Notes: generated by a model not told the origin, from the letters alone. A DNA stretch of 64,000 nucleotides from Bacteroidota bacterium (GCA_020402865.1 JADBYT010000009.1:124001-188000), one strand, 5' to 3'; numbered from the stretch's first letter, positions 8,632 to 17,667 are shown. Numbers and translations: made by a program.

Positions 8632-8662
8632 AAACCCGCTCCGGGAATACCGAAGCGGGTTT
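8632..8662 (-). terminator. Terminator of the OmpA/TPR lipoprotein gene
   Basis: AAACCCGCT (8632-8640) and AGCGGGTTT (8654-8662) form a stem that on the minus strand ends in TTTTTT, 20 bases past the stop at 8682. Confidence 0.8.
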
Positions 8663-8681
8663 CTATAATTATTAAAACAGA

Positions 8682-10397
8682 TTACTGAGTGATTGACTTG
8701 AACTCAGAATCATCTTTGTATTTCTGGAATTCAGCGTCCTGAGCAGCTTTTGCTTTCAGTGAACCATCTTTGCTGATTGCAGTGCGCAGGTTGTTGTTCA
8801 TCATCGCAGTGTCGCCTTTGCGGGCACCAATGATGGCGCGGAGGTAGTAAGCCATAGCAGATTCTTTGTCGGGGCTGGCATCAAGTGTGCGTGAAGCACC
8901 GTCGAGATCGCCGTTGAGTACCTGAGCAAGAGCCGCATTGAAATCTTTATTGCTGCCGAAATAAGAAACAGCATCGGTGTACATACCATCCTGAACAGCA
9001 ATAATACCGAGGTTGTAGTTTACTTCCGGACCAGCTGCACCAGCTTTTTTGAGCATTTCTTTAGCGCCTTTGCGGTCGCCCATCCAACGCATGCAGATAG
9101 CCTGGTTGTTCATGATGATGGGGTTGTTAGCCGAAACTTTGGCTGCTTTGTCAAACTGGGCTTTTGCGTCCTGAAGTTTGTTCTGCTGGAGCAGGATGCA
9201 ACCTACGTTGTTAGAGGTACGCCAGTCGTTGGGATACATACGCTCGGCCGAACGGTAGAAGGTAAGTTTCTCGTTTACGTCGGTGGTAAGCGTAGCTGCA
9301 TAAAGAATTTCTTCTACAGAAAGGCTGTCGGCCGATTTGCGGGCGAGCTCCAGAATGCGGGCATCCGTGCGGCTGTATTCTACAGCGTTGAAGGTGATTA
9401 CCGAACGACGGAGCTGGGGGAGAATGTCGCGGGCTACTTCTTCGTAGGCAGCAGCAATGTTTTTGATTTCCTGCTCACGCTTTTCGCCATCAGGATACTG
9501 ACGGAGTACGTTAAGGATGATGTCTTTGTCTTTGATAGACGACTTAGACATGAGGTCCTGGAAACCAGCCCAGTCTTCGGCGGTGGTTTGCTTGGTGTAG
9601 AAAGTTTCGGCCTGAGCAGCGGGAAGCGGGCTCTTTTTGTCTTTAGCCATGTTCACCATAGCGCCTTTAGCGGAGGTAAAACGCTCTTCGGCCAGGTTTT
9701 CGTTGAGTGACATTTCACCATCAGGTGAGGCATAGGAAGAAATGGTAGCGCCTTTAAACTCGTAGGCTTTGCCTTTGCCAAGTGCTACAAAATCGTTCAG
9801 GGGCTTCATGCCTTCTGATTTCATTTCGTTCGGACGAACGTTTGATTTGTTGATTTCGTAGTAAATTTTGCCTTCGGCTGAACGATTCACAAACTTCACG
9901 AATTTGTCAGCACCGATTACCGACTTATCGGTGTTCATCAGCAGCTGGGGGGTGAGTTTGATGTCGTTGCAGATAGCGCGCTCGGGCATATCTTTTGTTT
10001 TGGATTTTACCTGACCGGTAGCTTTTACTACGAGGTTGGCATTGTCCATTGAAGCGTTGTAAGCTACTTTATCGGTATAGGTGAAAGAACCACCCGTTTT
10101 GTAATTGATGCGGGTACCGGTTCCCTGCGCTTTTTCGCCGAGCAGGGTAGCCGATTTAAACTTAATACCGCCCATTTCGGGAGTAACGGTAAGTACAGCT
10201 TTTTTAGCAAAATACTTGGCCGGGTAGGTTACGTTAACCGTAACAGCTACGCTGTCGCCGTGCATTTCAAGCGGACAGGGAGTAACAGTGTAAACTACGG
10301 TCGGCTCTTTTTTCGCCATTTTCTTGAGACCGGAGCATGAGGCAAGGCTCATAACAGCAATCGCAGCGAGGCCGAGGGCAGAAAGGTGGTTTTTCAT
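8682..10397 (-). CDS. Lipoprotein with OmpA-like and TPR domains
   Basis: 571 residues. The N-terminus is a lipoprotein signal with lipobox LASC (Cys21). Residues ~22-160 are beta-rich. Residues ~165-260 resemble an OmpA-like peptidoglycan-binding domain (YYEINKSNVRPNEMKSE then ISSYASPDGEMSLNENLAEER), in which the Asp and Arg contacts are recognisable. Residues ~340-540 contain TPR-like helices (YPNDWRTSNNVGCILLQQNKLQDAKAQFDKA). The protein is probably anchored in the outer membrane facing the periplasm and bound to peptidoglycan, with TPRs as a docking surface. The order OmpA then TPR is the reverse of PorE-type proteins. It has its own promoter (TAATTTTG at 10433-10440) and terminator, so it is monocistronic and probably abundant. 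The specific role is unknown. Confidence 0.8.
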   Translation of the reverse strand: MKNHLSALGLAAIAVMSLASCSGLKKMAKKEPTVVYTVTPCPLEMHGDSVAVTVNVTYPAKYFAKKAVLTVTPEMGGIKFKSATLLGEKAQGTGTRINYKTGGSFTYTDKVAYNASMDNANLVVKATGQVKSKTKDMPERAICNDIKLTPQLLMNTDKSVIGADKFVKFVNRSAEGKIYYEINKSNVRPNEMKSEGMKPLNDFVALGKGKAYEFKGATISSYASPDGEMSLNENLAEERFTSAKGAMVNMAKDKKSPLPAAQAETFYTKQTTAEDWAGFQDLMSKSSIKDKDIILNVLRQYPDGEKREQEIKNIAAAYEEVARDILPQLRRSVITFNAVEYSRTDARILELARKSADSLSVEEILYAATLTTDVNEKLTFYRSAERMYPNDWRTSNNVGCILLQQNKLQDAKAQFDKAAKVSANNPIIMNNQAICMRWMGDRKGAKEMLKKAGAAGPEVNYNLGIIAVQDGMYTDAVSYFGSNKDFNAALAQVLNGDLDGASRTLDASPDKESAMAYYLRAIIGARKGDTAMMNNNLRTAISKDGSLKAKAAQDAEFQKYKDDSEFKSITQ

Positions 10398-10432
10398 GAT
10401 TAAGGTTTATTATCCTTTTTTCAGGTACGCGG

Positions 10433-10440
10433 CAAAATTA
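10433..10440 (-). promoter_or_regulatory. -7 element TAATTTTG for the OmpA/TPR lipoprotein
   Basis: On the minus strand TAATTTTG lies 35 bases upstream of the ATG at 10397 and matches TAnnTTTG. A TTTC about 20 bases further upstream could serve as a weak -33 element. Confidence 0.55.
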
Positions 10441-10504
10441 ATTAAATTCTTTACACCTGAAAGTAGTTTTTTCGGTAGATGGATGGGCGGGAAAAATCAT
10501 TCGA

Positions 10505-11140
10505 TCAAAAACGGGCGACAATTGGATGCAAACCGGGGGGCCGTTGGTCGTAAATCATCGATAGTATGTATTTCGCCATTACTTCGGCTGATACCGGTTT
10601 TTCGTCGTTTTCCTCGATCCAGAGCACGGGCATGCGGTGTTCTTCTTTAAAAAACCGGTGGTATCCGGCGCTTACTTTGTCTAAATATTCAGATGGTATC
10701 TGTTGTTCATAACTCCTTCCGCGCATACCAATTTGTTGTTGAAGACGGGATGTGGAGCGATGCAGGTAAATTACCAGGTCCGGACTCCGTAACTGACCGG
10801 CGAGATGCCTGTAAAACCGCTGAAAAAGCGCCCATTCGTGCCCGTGCAGGGTTACTCCGGCAAAAACAAACGACTTTTCCCATATATAATCAGAAATTAA
10901 CCTTTTATTTCCATCCATTGCGGCTTTCTGCTGGCGGAAACGCTCTTCGAGGAAGGAAAGTTCGAGCGGTAAGGCATACCGTTCGGGGTTTTCGTAAAAG
11001 GGGGCCAGAAAAGGATTATCGGCAAATTCTTCGAGCAGGGGGGCGGCTCCGAGTTCGTTCGCAAGCAGGTGTGTGAGCGTGGTTTTGCCCGCACCAATAT
11101 TTCCTTCAATGGCGATGTATGAGTAAGGCGGATAAGACAT
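10505..11140 (-). CDS. Deoxynucleoside kinase (dNK/dGK-dCK family)
   Basis: 211 residues. It phosphorylates deoxynucleosides for dNTP salvage in the cytoplasm. The P-loop GNIGAGKTT is at residues 14-22, the LEEF segment carries the substrate-binding Glu, DYIWEKS follows near residue 85, and the LID-type arginine region is RGRSYEQQIPSEYLDKV. Length is typical of bacterial dNKs. The ATG shares its A with the folK stop (TAATG on the minus strand), so folK and this gene are translationally coupled. Whether it prefers purine or pyrimidine deoxynucleosides cannot be told from the sequence. Confidence 0.88.
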   Translation of the reverse strand: MSYPPYSYIAIEGNIGAGKTTLTHLLANELGAAPLLEEFADNPFLAPFYENPERYALPLELSFLEERFRQQKAAMDGNKRLISDYIWEKSFVFAGVTLHGHEWALFQRFYRHLAGQLRSPDLVIYLHRSTSRLQQQIGMRGRSYEQQIPSEYLDKVSAGYHRFFKEEHRMPVLWIEENDEKPVSAEVMAKYILSMIYDQRPPGLHPIVARF

Positions 11141-11661
11141 TATGAGCTGAGTGGTGAAATGGGTTCAGGCAAAACGGTAACGTCCAGCAGATCAGGGCAG
11201 CGGGCGGCAAGGCTGGCAATGGTTTCCTTTTCGCCGGGATGGATAAAACCGGAGGCGATATCGGCCAGCGGCAACAGTACAAAACGACGGCGATGGAGCT
11301 CGGGGTGCGGAACCACAAGGCGGTTGGTGGTAAGCTGTACATCGCCCCAGAACAGCAGATCAATATCAATGGTGCGCGGGCCCCAGCGTTCCAGCCTTTC
11401 GCGCCCAAGTGCTCGCTCGGTAGCCAAAAGCACATCAAGCAGGGCTTCGGGCGCCAGACTGGTGGAAATTTCCGCGGCACAATTGAAAAAATCAGGCTGC
11501 TCGGTCTTACCCCAGGCAGCCGTCTGGTAAACAGGCGAAACAGAAACAACCTTTACCGAATCATGCCGATGCAGTAATTCAAGTGCGGCATGCAACATGT
11601 GCAGCCGGTTGCCCAGATTTGAACCCAGCGAAAGAAAAGCCCTGACGGAATTTGACTGCAT
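11140..11661 (-). CDS. folK: 2-amino-4-hydroxy-6-hydroxymethyldihydropteridine pyrophosphokinase
   Basis: 173 residues. It transfers pyrophosphate from ATP to 6-hydroxymethyl-dihydropterin in folate synthesis. Hallmarks are the N-terminal AFLSLGSNLGNR, YQTAAWG, and the signature RWGPRTIDIDLLFWG with two metal-binding Asp residues, then VPHPELHRRRFVLLPL. ATG at 11661 (MQSNSVRAFL) is chosen because longer in-frame extensions run into the divergent sppA gene. A near-consensus TATCTTCG (11666-11673) lies only four bases upstream, so the transcript may be leaderless. It forms a two-gene operon with the deoxynucleoside kinase. Confidence 0.93.
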   Translation of the reverse strand: MQSNSVRAFLSLGSNLGNRLHMLHAALELLHRHDSVKVVSVSPVYQTAAWGKTEQPDFFNCAAEISTSLAPEALLDVLLATERALGRERLERWGPRTIDIDLLFWGDVQLTTNRLVVPHPELHRRRFVLLPLADIASGFIHPGEKETIASLAARCPDLLDVTVLPEPISPLSS

Positions 11662-11680
11662 GGTGCGAAGATATGCTGCG

Positions 11681-11688
11681 TATCTTTG
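11681..11688 (+). promoter_or_regulatory. -7 element TATCTTTG for sppA in the folK/sppA divergent region
   Basis: TATCTTTG ends 28 bases before the sppA ATG. The intergenic region is only 55 bases, so the folK and sppA promoters overlap on opposite strands. Confidence 0.6.
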
Positions 11689-11716
11689 CATCCAATCAAA
11701 CAGATTCGTATTTCTG

Positions 11717-13492
11717 ATGAAAAACTTTTTTGGCTCTCTGCTCGGCGCACTTGTGGGCGTGGCTGTTGTGGGAATTGTATTTGTGATCATCCTGATAAGT
11801 GGCGTAAAATCGGCTTTTAAAGACGACCGGATGATAACCGAGGTGGTTCCGGGCAGTGTGCTGCACCTCAAACTGGATGCACCAATTGCTGAACGCGAAC
11901 CGCTTAATCCGTTTCCCAAACTCAATGCACTGAGCGGCGAAGAAAGCAGCATTGGCCTTAATCTTATTCTCGACCAGATTGCAAAAGCTAAAACTGACGC
12001 CAACATCAAAGGCATATACCTCGAAGCGCCCGACGTGGCCGCAGGCATGGCTACGGTGGAAGAAATACGCAATGCGCTGGCCGATTTCCGCCAATCAGGA
12101 AAATTTGTGGTCAGCTACAGTGAAATGTACGCGCAGAAAGGCTACTACTTAGCAAGCGTGGCCGACGAGGTACTTGTACACCCTGAAGGCGGGCTTGAAT
12201 GGGTGGGCCTGAGTGCAGAAATCACCTTTTACAAAAAAATGCTTGATAAGCTGGAGATTGACGTGCAGATTTTCCGCCACGGCAAGTTTAAAAGCGCGGT
12301 TGAACCTTTCGATCTCGAAAAAATGAGCGAATCGAACCGTTTGCAAACCGCGTCATACGTAAATGCGCTCTGGAAACAAATGCTTCAGCGGATTTCCCGC
12401 TCGCGCAATATTCCCGAAAATCAGCTGCAAGCGCTGGCCGCCGGACTTATGATCCGATCTTCGAAGGAAGCCATTTCCTTCCGCATGGTTGATAAACAGG
12501 TTTACAGCGATGAGATAATGCCCCTACTCGCCCAACGTTGTGGTGGTAACAATCCGGCACTGGTAACCTTGCGCAAGTACCAGTATGCCGCAGCCGAAAC
12601 ACCCGAAGAAGAGACGGACGAAAATCAGGGCGCCGTGGCTGTGGTGTATGCCGTGGGCGACATAGAAAGCGGACAGGGCGACGACGAAACCATTGGTTCG
12701 GCTCGCATTGCACAGGCCATAAGCGATGCCCGCAACGACAATAATGTAAAAGCCATTGTGCTGCGTGTAAACTCGCCCGGAGGAAGTGCGCTGGCCTCTG
12801 ACGTAATCTGGCGCGAAGTAAGCCTCACCAAAGGTAAAAAGCCCATTGTGGTTTCTATGGGCGATGTGGCGGCCTCCGGCGGCTACTACATTGCCTGCGC
12901 AGCCGATAAAATTCTGGCTCAGCCCAACACCATTACCGGCTCCATCGGCGTATTCGGCCTGCTGCCCAACCTGAAAAACATGCTCGAAAACAAAATCGGC
13001 CTCACACACGATACTGTAAACTCTGCTCCCCATGCCGATTTTGGCACCACCCTGCGCGCCACCGATACACTTGAAGCACAGGTGTTTCAGGATGGTGTGG
13101 AAAACGTTTATCAAACCTTTATCACTCGCGTGGCAGAAGGACGAAAACTCACACTGGCTCAGGTTGACAGCATCGGGCAGGGCCGTGTGTGGAGCGGTGT
13201 GGATGCAAAGCGCATCGGGCTGGTTGACGAACTGGGCGGCTTGCAGGAAGCCATTGCCTTAGCGGCACAAATGGGCAAACTGGGCAAGAAATACAGCATA
13301 AAAAGCTTTCCCGCACAGAAAAGTCCGTTCGACGATTTCCTCAAAAATGCAGGCACCGAAGCCCGCCTCGCCGCCGCTCATTATGAACTCGGCCTGCTGA
13401 GCGACGAATACCGGCGCTTCCTGCGTGCACGCAAACTGCTTCAGTTGCGGGGCGTACAGGCACGCATGGAATACGAAGTGGAGATTCGTTAA
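11717..13492 (+). CDS. sppA: Signal peptide peptidase SppA, 67-kDa type
   Basis: 591 residues. It is a membrane-anchored serine protease that degrades cleaved signal peptides. A single N-terminal membrane segment (FFGSLLGALVGVAVVGIVFVIILI) is followed by two ClpP-like domains. The catalytic Lys is in GKFKSAVEPF (Lys192) and the nucleophile Ser in VNSPGGSALASDVIW (Ser357), the Ser-Lys dyad split over the two domains as in E. coli SppA. MGDVAASGGYYIACAADKI and TITGSIGVFG are also typical. ATG at 11717 is chosen because it begins the membrane anchor and lies just past the promoter; the upstream in-frame extension overlaps folK. It may be read through to menG, though menG has its own promoter box. 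Confidence 0.93.
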   Translation: MKNFFGSLLGALVGVAVVGIVFVIILISGVKSAFKDDRMITEVVPGSVLHLKLDAPIAEREPLNPFPKLNALSGEESSIGLNLILDQIAKAKTDANIKGIYLEAPDVAAGMATVEEIRNALADFRQSGKFVVSYSEMYAQKGYYLASVADEVLVHPEGGLEWVGLSAEITFYKKMLDKLEIDVQIFRHGKFKSAVEPFDLEKMSESNRLQTASYVNALWKQMLQRISRSRNIPENQLQALAAGLMIRSSKEAISFRMVDKQVYSDEIMPLLAQRCGGNNPALVTLRKYQYAAAETPEEETDENQGAVAVVYAVGDIESGQGDDETIGSARIAQAISDARNDNNVKAIVLRVNSPGGSALASDVIWREVSLTKGKKPIVVSMGDVAASGGYYIACAADKILAQPNTITGSIGVFGLLPNLKNMLENKIGLTHDTVNSAPHADFGTTLRATDTLEAQVFQDGVENVYQTFITRVAEGRKLTLAQVDSIGQGRVWSGVDAKRIGLVDELGGLQEAIALAAQMGKLGKKYSIKSFPAQKSPFDDFLKNAGTEARLAAAHYELGLLSDEYRRFLRARKLLQLRGVQARMEYEVEIR

Positions 13493-13522
13493 GTTTTAAC
13501 CCGCTCCGGCATAAATACTAAC

Positions 13523-13530
13523 TACCTTTG
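13523..13530 (+). promoter_or_regulatory. -7 element TACCTTTG directly before menG (leaderless start)
   Basis: TACCTTTG ends four bases before the menG ATG at 13535. Transcription starting at the usual 4-8 bases past the box would begin at or inside the start codon. Confidence 0.55.
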
Positions 13531-13534
13531 TATC

Positions 13535-14266
13535 ATGGCTTCCAGTGTAACTCCGTACAATACCGAAGAAAGTAAAAAAGCGCAGGTTGCGTCGATGTTT
13601 GATAACATTGCCCACCGTTACGATTTTCTCAATCAACTGCTTTCCTTAGGCATTCACAAAGGCTGGAGACGAAAAGCCACCCGCAAGCTAACTGCACTCA
13701 AACCGCAGCAGGTACTCGATGTAGCTACCGGCACCGGTGATTTTGCCATTGAAATAAACAAGCAGCTAAAACCCGCACACATCACCGGTGTGGATATTTC
13801 CGAAGGTATGCTCAGCCACGGCCGCGTGAAAATAAATGAGCAGGGGCTTGCACAAAAAATCACGCTCACCTACGGCGACTCCGAAAACCTTCCGTTTAAC
13901 GAGGCTTCGTTCGATGCAATTACGGTTGCTTTTGGTGTACGCAACTTCGAAACACTCGACAAGGGCCTCAGCGGCATGTTCCGTGTCCTTCGCCCCGGCG
14001 GTATGCTGGTTGTACTCGAGTTTTCACGCCCGCGAAAATTCCCGGTTAAACAACTCTATTCATTTTATTTCCTGAAAATGCTGCCTTTCATCGGCAAACT
14101 TTTCTCGAAAGATGCACGCGCATACACCTATCTCCCCGAATCAGTAAACGCTTTCCCCGATGGTGATCAGTTCCTCGAAAGGCTGCGCAAAGCAGGTTAC
14201 ACCGATGTGACCTGCCAGCCCCTCACCTTTGGCATTGCCTCCATCTACACCGGAATCAAAAAATAA
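13535..14266 (+). CDS. menG: Demethylmenaquinone methyltransferase
   Basis: 243 residues. It uses S-adenosylmethionine to methylate demethylmenaquinol in the last step of menaquinone synthesis (UbiE/MenG family). Visible motifs are MFDNIAHRYDFLNQLLSLGIHKGWRR, the SAM-binding motif I VLDVATGTGDFAIEI, ITGVDISEGML, AFGVRNFETLDKGLSGMFRVLRPGG and LEFSRP. Length is standard. It is followed 89 bases later by porT, a linkage often seen in Bacteroidota. Menaquinone use fits the phylum, which generally lacks ubiquinone. Confidence 0.93.
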   Translation: MASSVTPYNTEESKKAQVASMFDNIAHRYDFLNQLLSLGIHKGWRRKATRKLTALKPQQVLDVATGTGDFAIEINKQLKPAHITGVDISEGMLSHGRVKINEQGLAQKITLTYGDSENLPFNEASFDAITVAFGVRNFETLDKGLSGMFRVLRPGGMLVVLEFSRPRKFPVKQLYSFYFLKMLPFIGKLFSKDARAYTYLPESVNAFPDGDQFLERLRKAGYTDVTCQPLTFGIASIYTGIKK

Positions 14267-14327
14267 CACCCAACCTTTTACAGCTGCTACGTCTTTTTAT
14301 TCAGTCGTTAAACTCGCTGCAATAACT

Positions 14328-14335
14328 TACATTTG
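14328..14335 (+). promoter_or_regulatory. -7 element TACATTTG for porT
   Basis: TACATTTG matches TAnnTTTG and ends 20 bases before the porT ATG. 14267-14327 holds nothing else recognisable. Confidence 0.5.
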
Positions 14336-14355
14336 ATACCGTTAGAGATTTAGGT

Positions 14356-15078
14356 ATGAAACTGATCCGCCTCCTGCTGCTCATTGTTTTGTTGCTGCCA
14401 CTGTCTGGCAATGCCCAACGCTACAAAGCTTCGCAAAACCGTCCGGGATATTACAAGGAAGTCATTCACTTTGGCTTTTTCCTCGGCGCAAACCGCTGTA
14501 ATTTTCTAGTGACCCCCATAAACGATTTCACGAATGTGGTGGGCGGCGATTCCCTCAAAACCATACTTTCCTCACCTTCTACCGGTTTCAATCTCGGTAT
14601 TGTTTCCGAACTCCGGTTGCACGAATACCTCACCCTGCGCTTTACTCCTGATATCGCGTTCGGGCAGCGCAACCTCGATTATCATTTCGAAACCAATACC
14701 GGATCATACGATATTCAGCGTAAAATAGAATCCACCTTTCTTGATTTTCCCCTCAACCTGAAAGTGCGCTCCAAACGTATGAATAATTTTGCGGCATACA
14801 TGATTGGCGGCGGTCGCTACACACTGGATCTGGCTTCGCAGCGCGATGCTAAGAACCAGATTCCGGGGCAGGAAATTGTAAAAATAAATAAACATGATTT
14901 TGCCTACGACGTGGGTGCCGGTATTGATCTTTTCCTCCCCTACTTCAAATTCGGTGTCGAACTCAAACTTACTCAGGGACTTCGCAACCTGCATGTAAAA
15001 GACGTAGGCATCTACTCACAATCACTCGATCGTTTGCGTTCGCAGGTGTTTTGGATTACACTCACCTTTGAAGGCTAA
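14356..15078 (+). CDS. porT: PorT-like outer-membrane protein of the type IX secretion system
   Basis: 240 residues with a Sec signal peptide ending SGNAQ, then an eight-stranded-barrel-like pattern: GFFLGANRCNFLV, GFNLGIVSELRLHEYLTLRFTPDIAFGQR, FLDFPLNLKVRSKRMNNFAAYMIGGGRYTLDL, DVGAGIDLFLPYFKFGVELKL and a terminal VFWITLTFEG. PorT is required for secretion and maturation of T9SS cargo in Porphyromonas and relatives. The location immediately after menG is the conserved neighbourhood in Bacteroidota and supports the call. A T9SS-dependent cargo protein is encoded at 52813-55095. Confidence 0.85.
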   Translation: MKLIRLLLLIVLLLPLSGNAQRYKASQNRPGYYKEVIHFGFFLGANRCNFLVTPINDFTNVVGGDSLKTILSSPSTGFNLGIVSELRLHEYLTLRFTPDIAFGQRNLDYHFETNTGSYDIQRKIESTFLDFPLNLKVRSKRMNNFAAYMIGGGRYTLDLASQRDAKNQIPGQEIVKINKHDFAYDVGAGIDLFLPYFKFGVELKLTQGLRNLHVKDVGIYSQSLDRLRSQVFWITLTFEG

Positions 15079-15081
15079 GGT

Positions 15082-16659
15082 ATGATCAGGCAGCTTGATC
15101 TGGTTGTTGCGCCGCAAATTGCTTATCACGACGGACATTTGCGCGGTTTTCTCTGCGAATACCTCTCTGTTTCCGACGAATCGCTGAGTGGCTGGCGTTT
15201 GCTGCGCCGGTCTGTTGATGCGCGTAACCGGCAAATTAAGATAAACCTGCGGCTGGAGGTTTTTATAAACGAACAAGTAAACGATGAATTGCCCCAATGG
15301 CCGTTGCGCGATGTGAGCAAGGCCAAACCTGTGCTTATTGTAGGCGCCGGTCCGGCCGGACTTTTTGCTGCACTGCGTTTAATTGAACTCGGACTGAAGC
15401 CGGTAATTCTCGAACGCGGCAAAGATGTACAACGCCGCCGCCGCGATCTGGCCGCACTCAATAAAGAGCATATTGTAAATCCCGATTCAAACTACTGTTT
15501 TGGCGAAGGCGGCGCGGGCACCTATTCCGACGGAAAGCTTTACACCCGTTCGGGTAAACGCGGCGACATTAACCGCGTGCTTGAATTGTTTGTAGCGCAT
15601 GGTGCCGACCCGGTCATTCTTGCCGAAGCACATCCGCACATTGGCACAAACCGACTGCCCAAAATTATCGTGGCCATGCGCGAAAATATCCGTGCCTGTG
15701 GCGGCGAAGTACATTTTGACACCAAAGTAACAGGCATTGAACGCAGCGGCAGCGAAATCTCAGCCCTCATTGCCACACAAAACGGCAGCGAGGTGCGCTT
15801 TGCCGCCGCACAAATCATACTCGCCACCGGCCACTCGGCGCGCGATATTTTCGAGCTGCTGCACAGCAACAACATCCGCATCGAATCGAAAGCCTTTGCC
15901 ATGGGCGTCCGCGCCGAACATCCTCAGGCACTCATCGACTCGGTGCAATATCATTGCCCCACATCCAAAGTACCGCTCGTGCGCGAATACCTGCCGGCCT
16001 CGTCATACAGCCTTGTGCAGCAGGTAAACGGACTTGGCGTGTATTCGTTTTGCATGTGTCCGGGCGGCATTATTGCTCCCTGCGCCACCGGCCCTGAGCA
16101 AGTGGTTACCAATGGCTGGTCGCCCTCACGCCGCAACAATCCCTACGCCAATTCAGGCATTGTGGTGGCGGTTGATCCGGCCGCACTGAAGCAATACGAA
16201 AAGCACGGGCCGTTTGCGGCACTGCGCTATCAGCAGGCGCTCGAACGTATGGCCTGGGAAGCAGGCGGTAAAACACAAACCGCACCCGCACAGGCGCTGA
16301 GCGATTTTGTGAACGGCAAACTCTCGGCACAGCTTCCGGGCTGCTCGTACCAGCCCGGTGTAGTTTCGGCTCCGCTGCACGAACTCCTCCCGCCCGAAAT
16401 AGGCAAACGCCTGCAGGAAGGCTTCCGCGCATTCGGCCAGAAAATGAAAGGCTACCTGAGCAACGAAGCATTAATCGTGGGCGTCGAATCACGCACCTCA
16501 TCGCCAGTGCGCATCCCGCGCGAGAACGATACACTTCAGCATCCGCAAATTACAAACCTCTACCCCTGCGGCGAAGGAGCCGGTTACGCCGGTGGCATTG
16601 TATCCGCTGCAATAGACGGACAACGTTGTGCCGAGGCTATTGCAAAAAAACTGGCGTAA
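15082..16659 (+). CDS. FAD-dependent oxidoreductase (COG2509-type dehydrogenase)
   Basis: 525 residues. An N-terminal ~85-residue lead domain (RQLDLVVAPQIAY...SLSGWRLLRRSVDARNRQIKINLRLEVF) precedes the dinucleotide-binding fold VLIVGAGPAGLFAALRLIELGLKPVILERG. FGEGGAGTYSDGKLYTR follows, then a second FAD-contacting stretch IILATGHSARDIF, and a C-terminal YPCGEGAGYAGGIVSAAIDGQRCAEAI. This is the architecture of the widespread uncharacterised COG2509 flavoproteins. Cytoplasmic, with no signal or membrane segment. The ATG is three bases after the porT stop, so it is in the same transcript. The physiological substrate is unknown. Confidence 0.85.
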   Translation: MIRQLDLVVAPQIAYHDGHLRGFLCEYLSVSDESLSGWRLLRRSVDARNRQIKINLRLEVFINEQVNDELPQWPLRDVSKAKPVLIVGAGPAGLFAALRLIELGLKPVILERGKDVQRRRRDLAALNKEHIVNPDSNYCFGEGGAGTYSDGKLYTRSGKRGDINRVLELFVAHGADPVILAEAHPHIGTNRLPKIIVAMRENIRACGGEVHFDTKVTGIERSGSEISALIATQNGSEVRFAAAQIILATGHSARDIFELLHSNNIRIESKAFAMGVRAEHPQALIDSVQYHCPTSKVPLVREYLPASSYSLVQQVNGLGVYSFCMCPGGIIAPCATGPEQVVTNGWSPSRRNNPYANSGIVVAVDPAALKQYEKHGPFAALRYQQALERMAWEAGGKTQTAPAQALSDFVNGKLSAQLPGCSYQPGVVSAPLHELLPPEIGKRLQEGFRAFGQKMKGYLSNEALIVGVESRTSSPVRIPRENDTLQHPQITNLYPCGEGAGYAGGIVSAAIDGQRCAEAIAKKLA

Positions 16660-16808
16660 CTCGCTTTCCCTTATTGCAATTATCCTGTTAATATTCCAAC
16701 ACTTTACTTACTAATTTCCTGTAACTGACATCAGTTTACAAAACAAATTCATGTCCTGTCTTACGGAAATCTCTCACTACAAACCGCTTTTCAGTTATCC
16801 ACAAAAAA

Positions 16809-16841
16809 GAAGCGGCTGCGCAACCAACACGCAGCCGCTTC
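16809..16841 (-). terminator. Terminator of the DUF4476 gene
   Basis: GAAGCGGCTGCG (16809-16820) and CGCAGCCGCTTC (16830-16841) form a perfect 12-bp stem with a 9-base loop, followed on the minus strand by TTTTTTG. It lies in the 267-base convergent gap between the FAD oxidoreductase and DUF4476 genes. Confidence 0.85.
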
Positions 16842-16926
16842 AAAGTGCCGGCCGGGAAAAACGCTACTAAAACCCGGCCTTGTTGCCCCGATACCGAGCG
16901 GATGGTATCTGAGGTATTGTGGTGTA

Positions 16927-17667
16927 CTAACGGCCTGTGCCGCTGGTAAAATTCGTCAACTCGCTGATGCTGCTGCTAAACGTAAAGGCATCGTTTACGA
17001 GGTAATAGTTGTTACGGTCCACACAGTTGGCATACGCCGCCTTGGCCAGTTCAAGTTTACTGCTTTCAAAAGTCAGCATCCTTACTAATCCTGCTACCTG
17101 TGCCGCTGTCATCCGGTTGGCGGCTGCTGCCTGCTTGGCAATTGCCAGCTTGTTACTGTCAAACGACTGGTTATCAATCGTGGTTTTCAGCCGCAGGTAA
17201 TCCGCTTCAGGCATTCCCATTTGCAGGTTCGGGAAAGGCCATCCCGGAGGAAAAGGCCAAGGTATATACGAAGGGTTTTGCCCGTTCGGATTGGTGTTGC
17301 CTCCCTGCTGCCACGGCCAGTTTATTCCAAGAATCTGCAAGCCGTTCAGGATGTCGATGCGGGCATCGGTTTGTCCGCCTTGGGTAAGATTAATCCAGCC
17401 GCTGTATAAATGGCGCGGAGGAACAATACGGCCATTGGCACCTGTAGTTTGCACACTGCTTACACGTATAAACTGATTGCCGGGTGTGAGGTTATTAATT
17501 TCAAGCACGGGAGATGTCGATTCGTAACGCTGCCCGTTAATTGTAACAGTCATGGCCTCGTTTGAAGCATTGGTAAGTTTAAGGCCGGTCTGTTGGGCCA
17601 TTAACAACGCGGGCAGCATACACGCAACGCCCAGCAACATAAGTAAGAGGTTTCTTTTCTTTTTCAT
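16927..17667 (-). CDS. Secreted DUF4476 domain protein
   Basis: 246 residues. It begins with a basic signal peptide MKKKRNLLLMLLGVACMLPALLMAQQ. A small beta-rich domain follows (~25-115, LKLTNASNEAMTVTINGQRY, FIRVSSVQTTG), then a Trp/Pro/Gly/Asn-rich linker (NWPWQQGGNTNPNGQNPSY, PFPPGWPFP), and a C-terminal helical DUF4476 domain (LRLKTTIDNQSFDSNKLAIAKQ, VRMLTFESSKLELAKAAYANCVDRNNYYLVNDAF). ATG at 17667 is chosen because it starts the signal peptide and has the Shine-Dalgarno-like AAAGGAG ten bases upstream; the longer in-frame extension overlaps the divergent gene. DUF4476 proteins are Bacteroidota-specific and of unknown function. Confidence 0.85.
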   Translation of the reverse strand: MKKKRNLLLMLLGVACMLPALLMAQQTGLKLTNASNEAMTVTINGQRYESTSPVLEINNLTPGNQFIRVSSVQTTGANGRIVPPRHLYSGWINLTQGGQTDARIDILNGLQILGINWPWQQGGNTNPNGQNPSYIPWPFPPGWPFPNLQMGMPEADYLRLKTTIDNQSFDSNKLAIAKQAAAANRMTAAQVAGLVRMLTFESSKLELAKAAYANCVDRNNYYLVNDAFTFSSSISELTNFTSGTGR

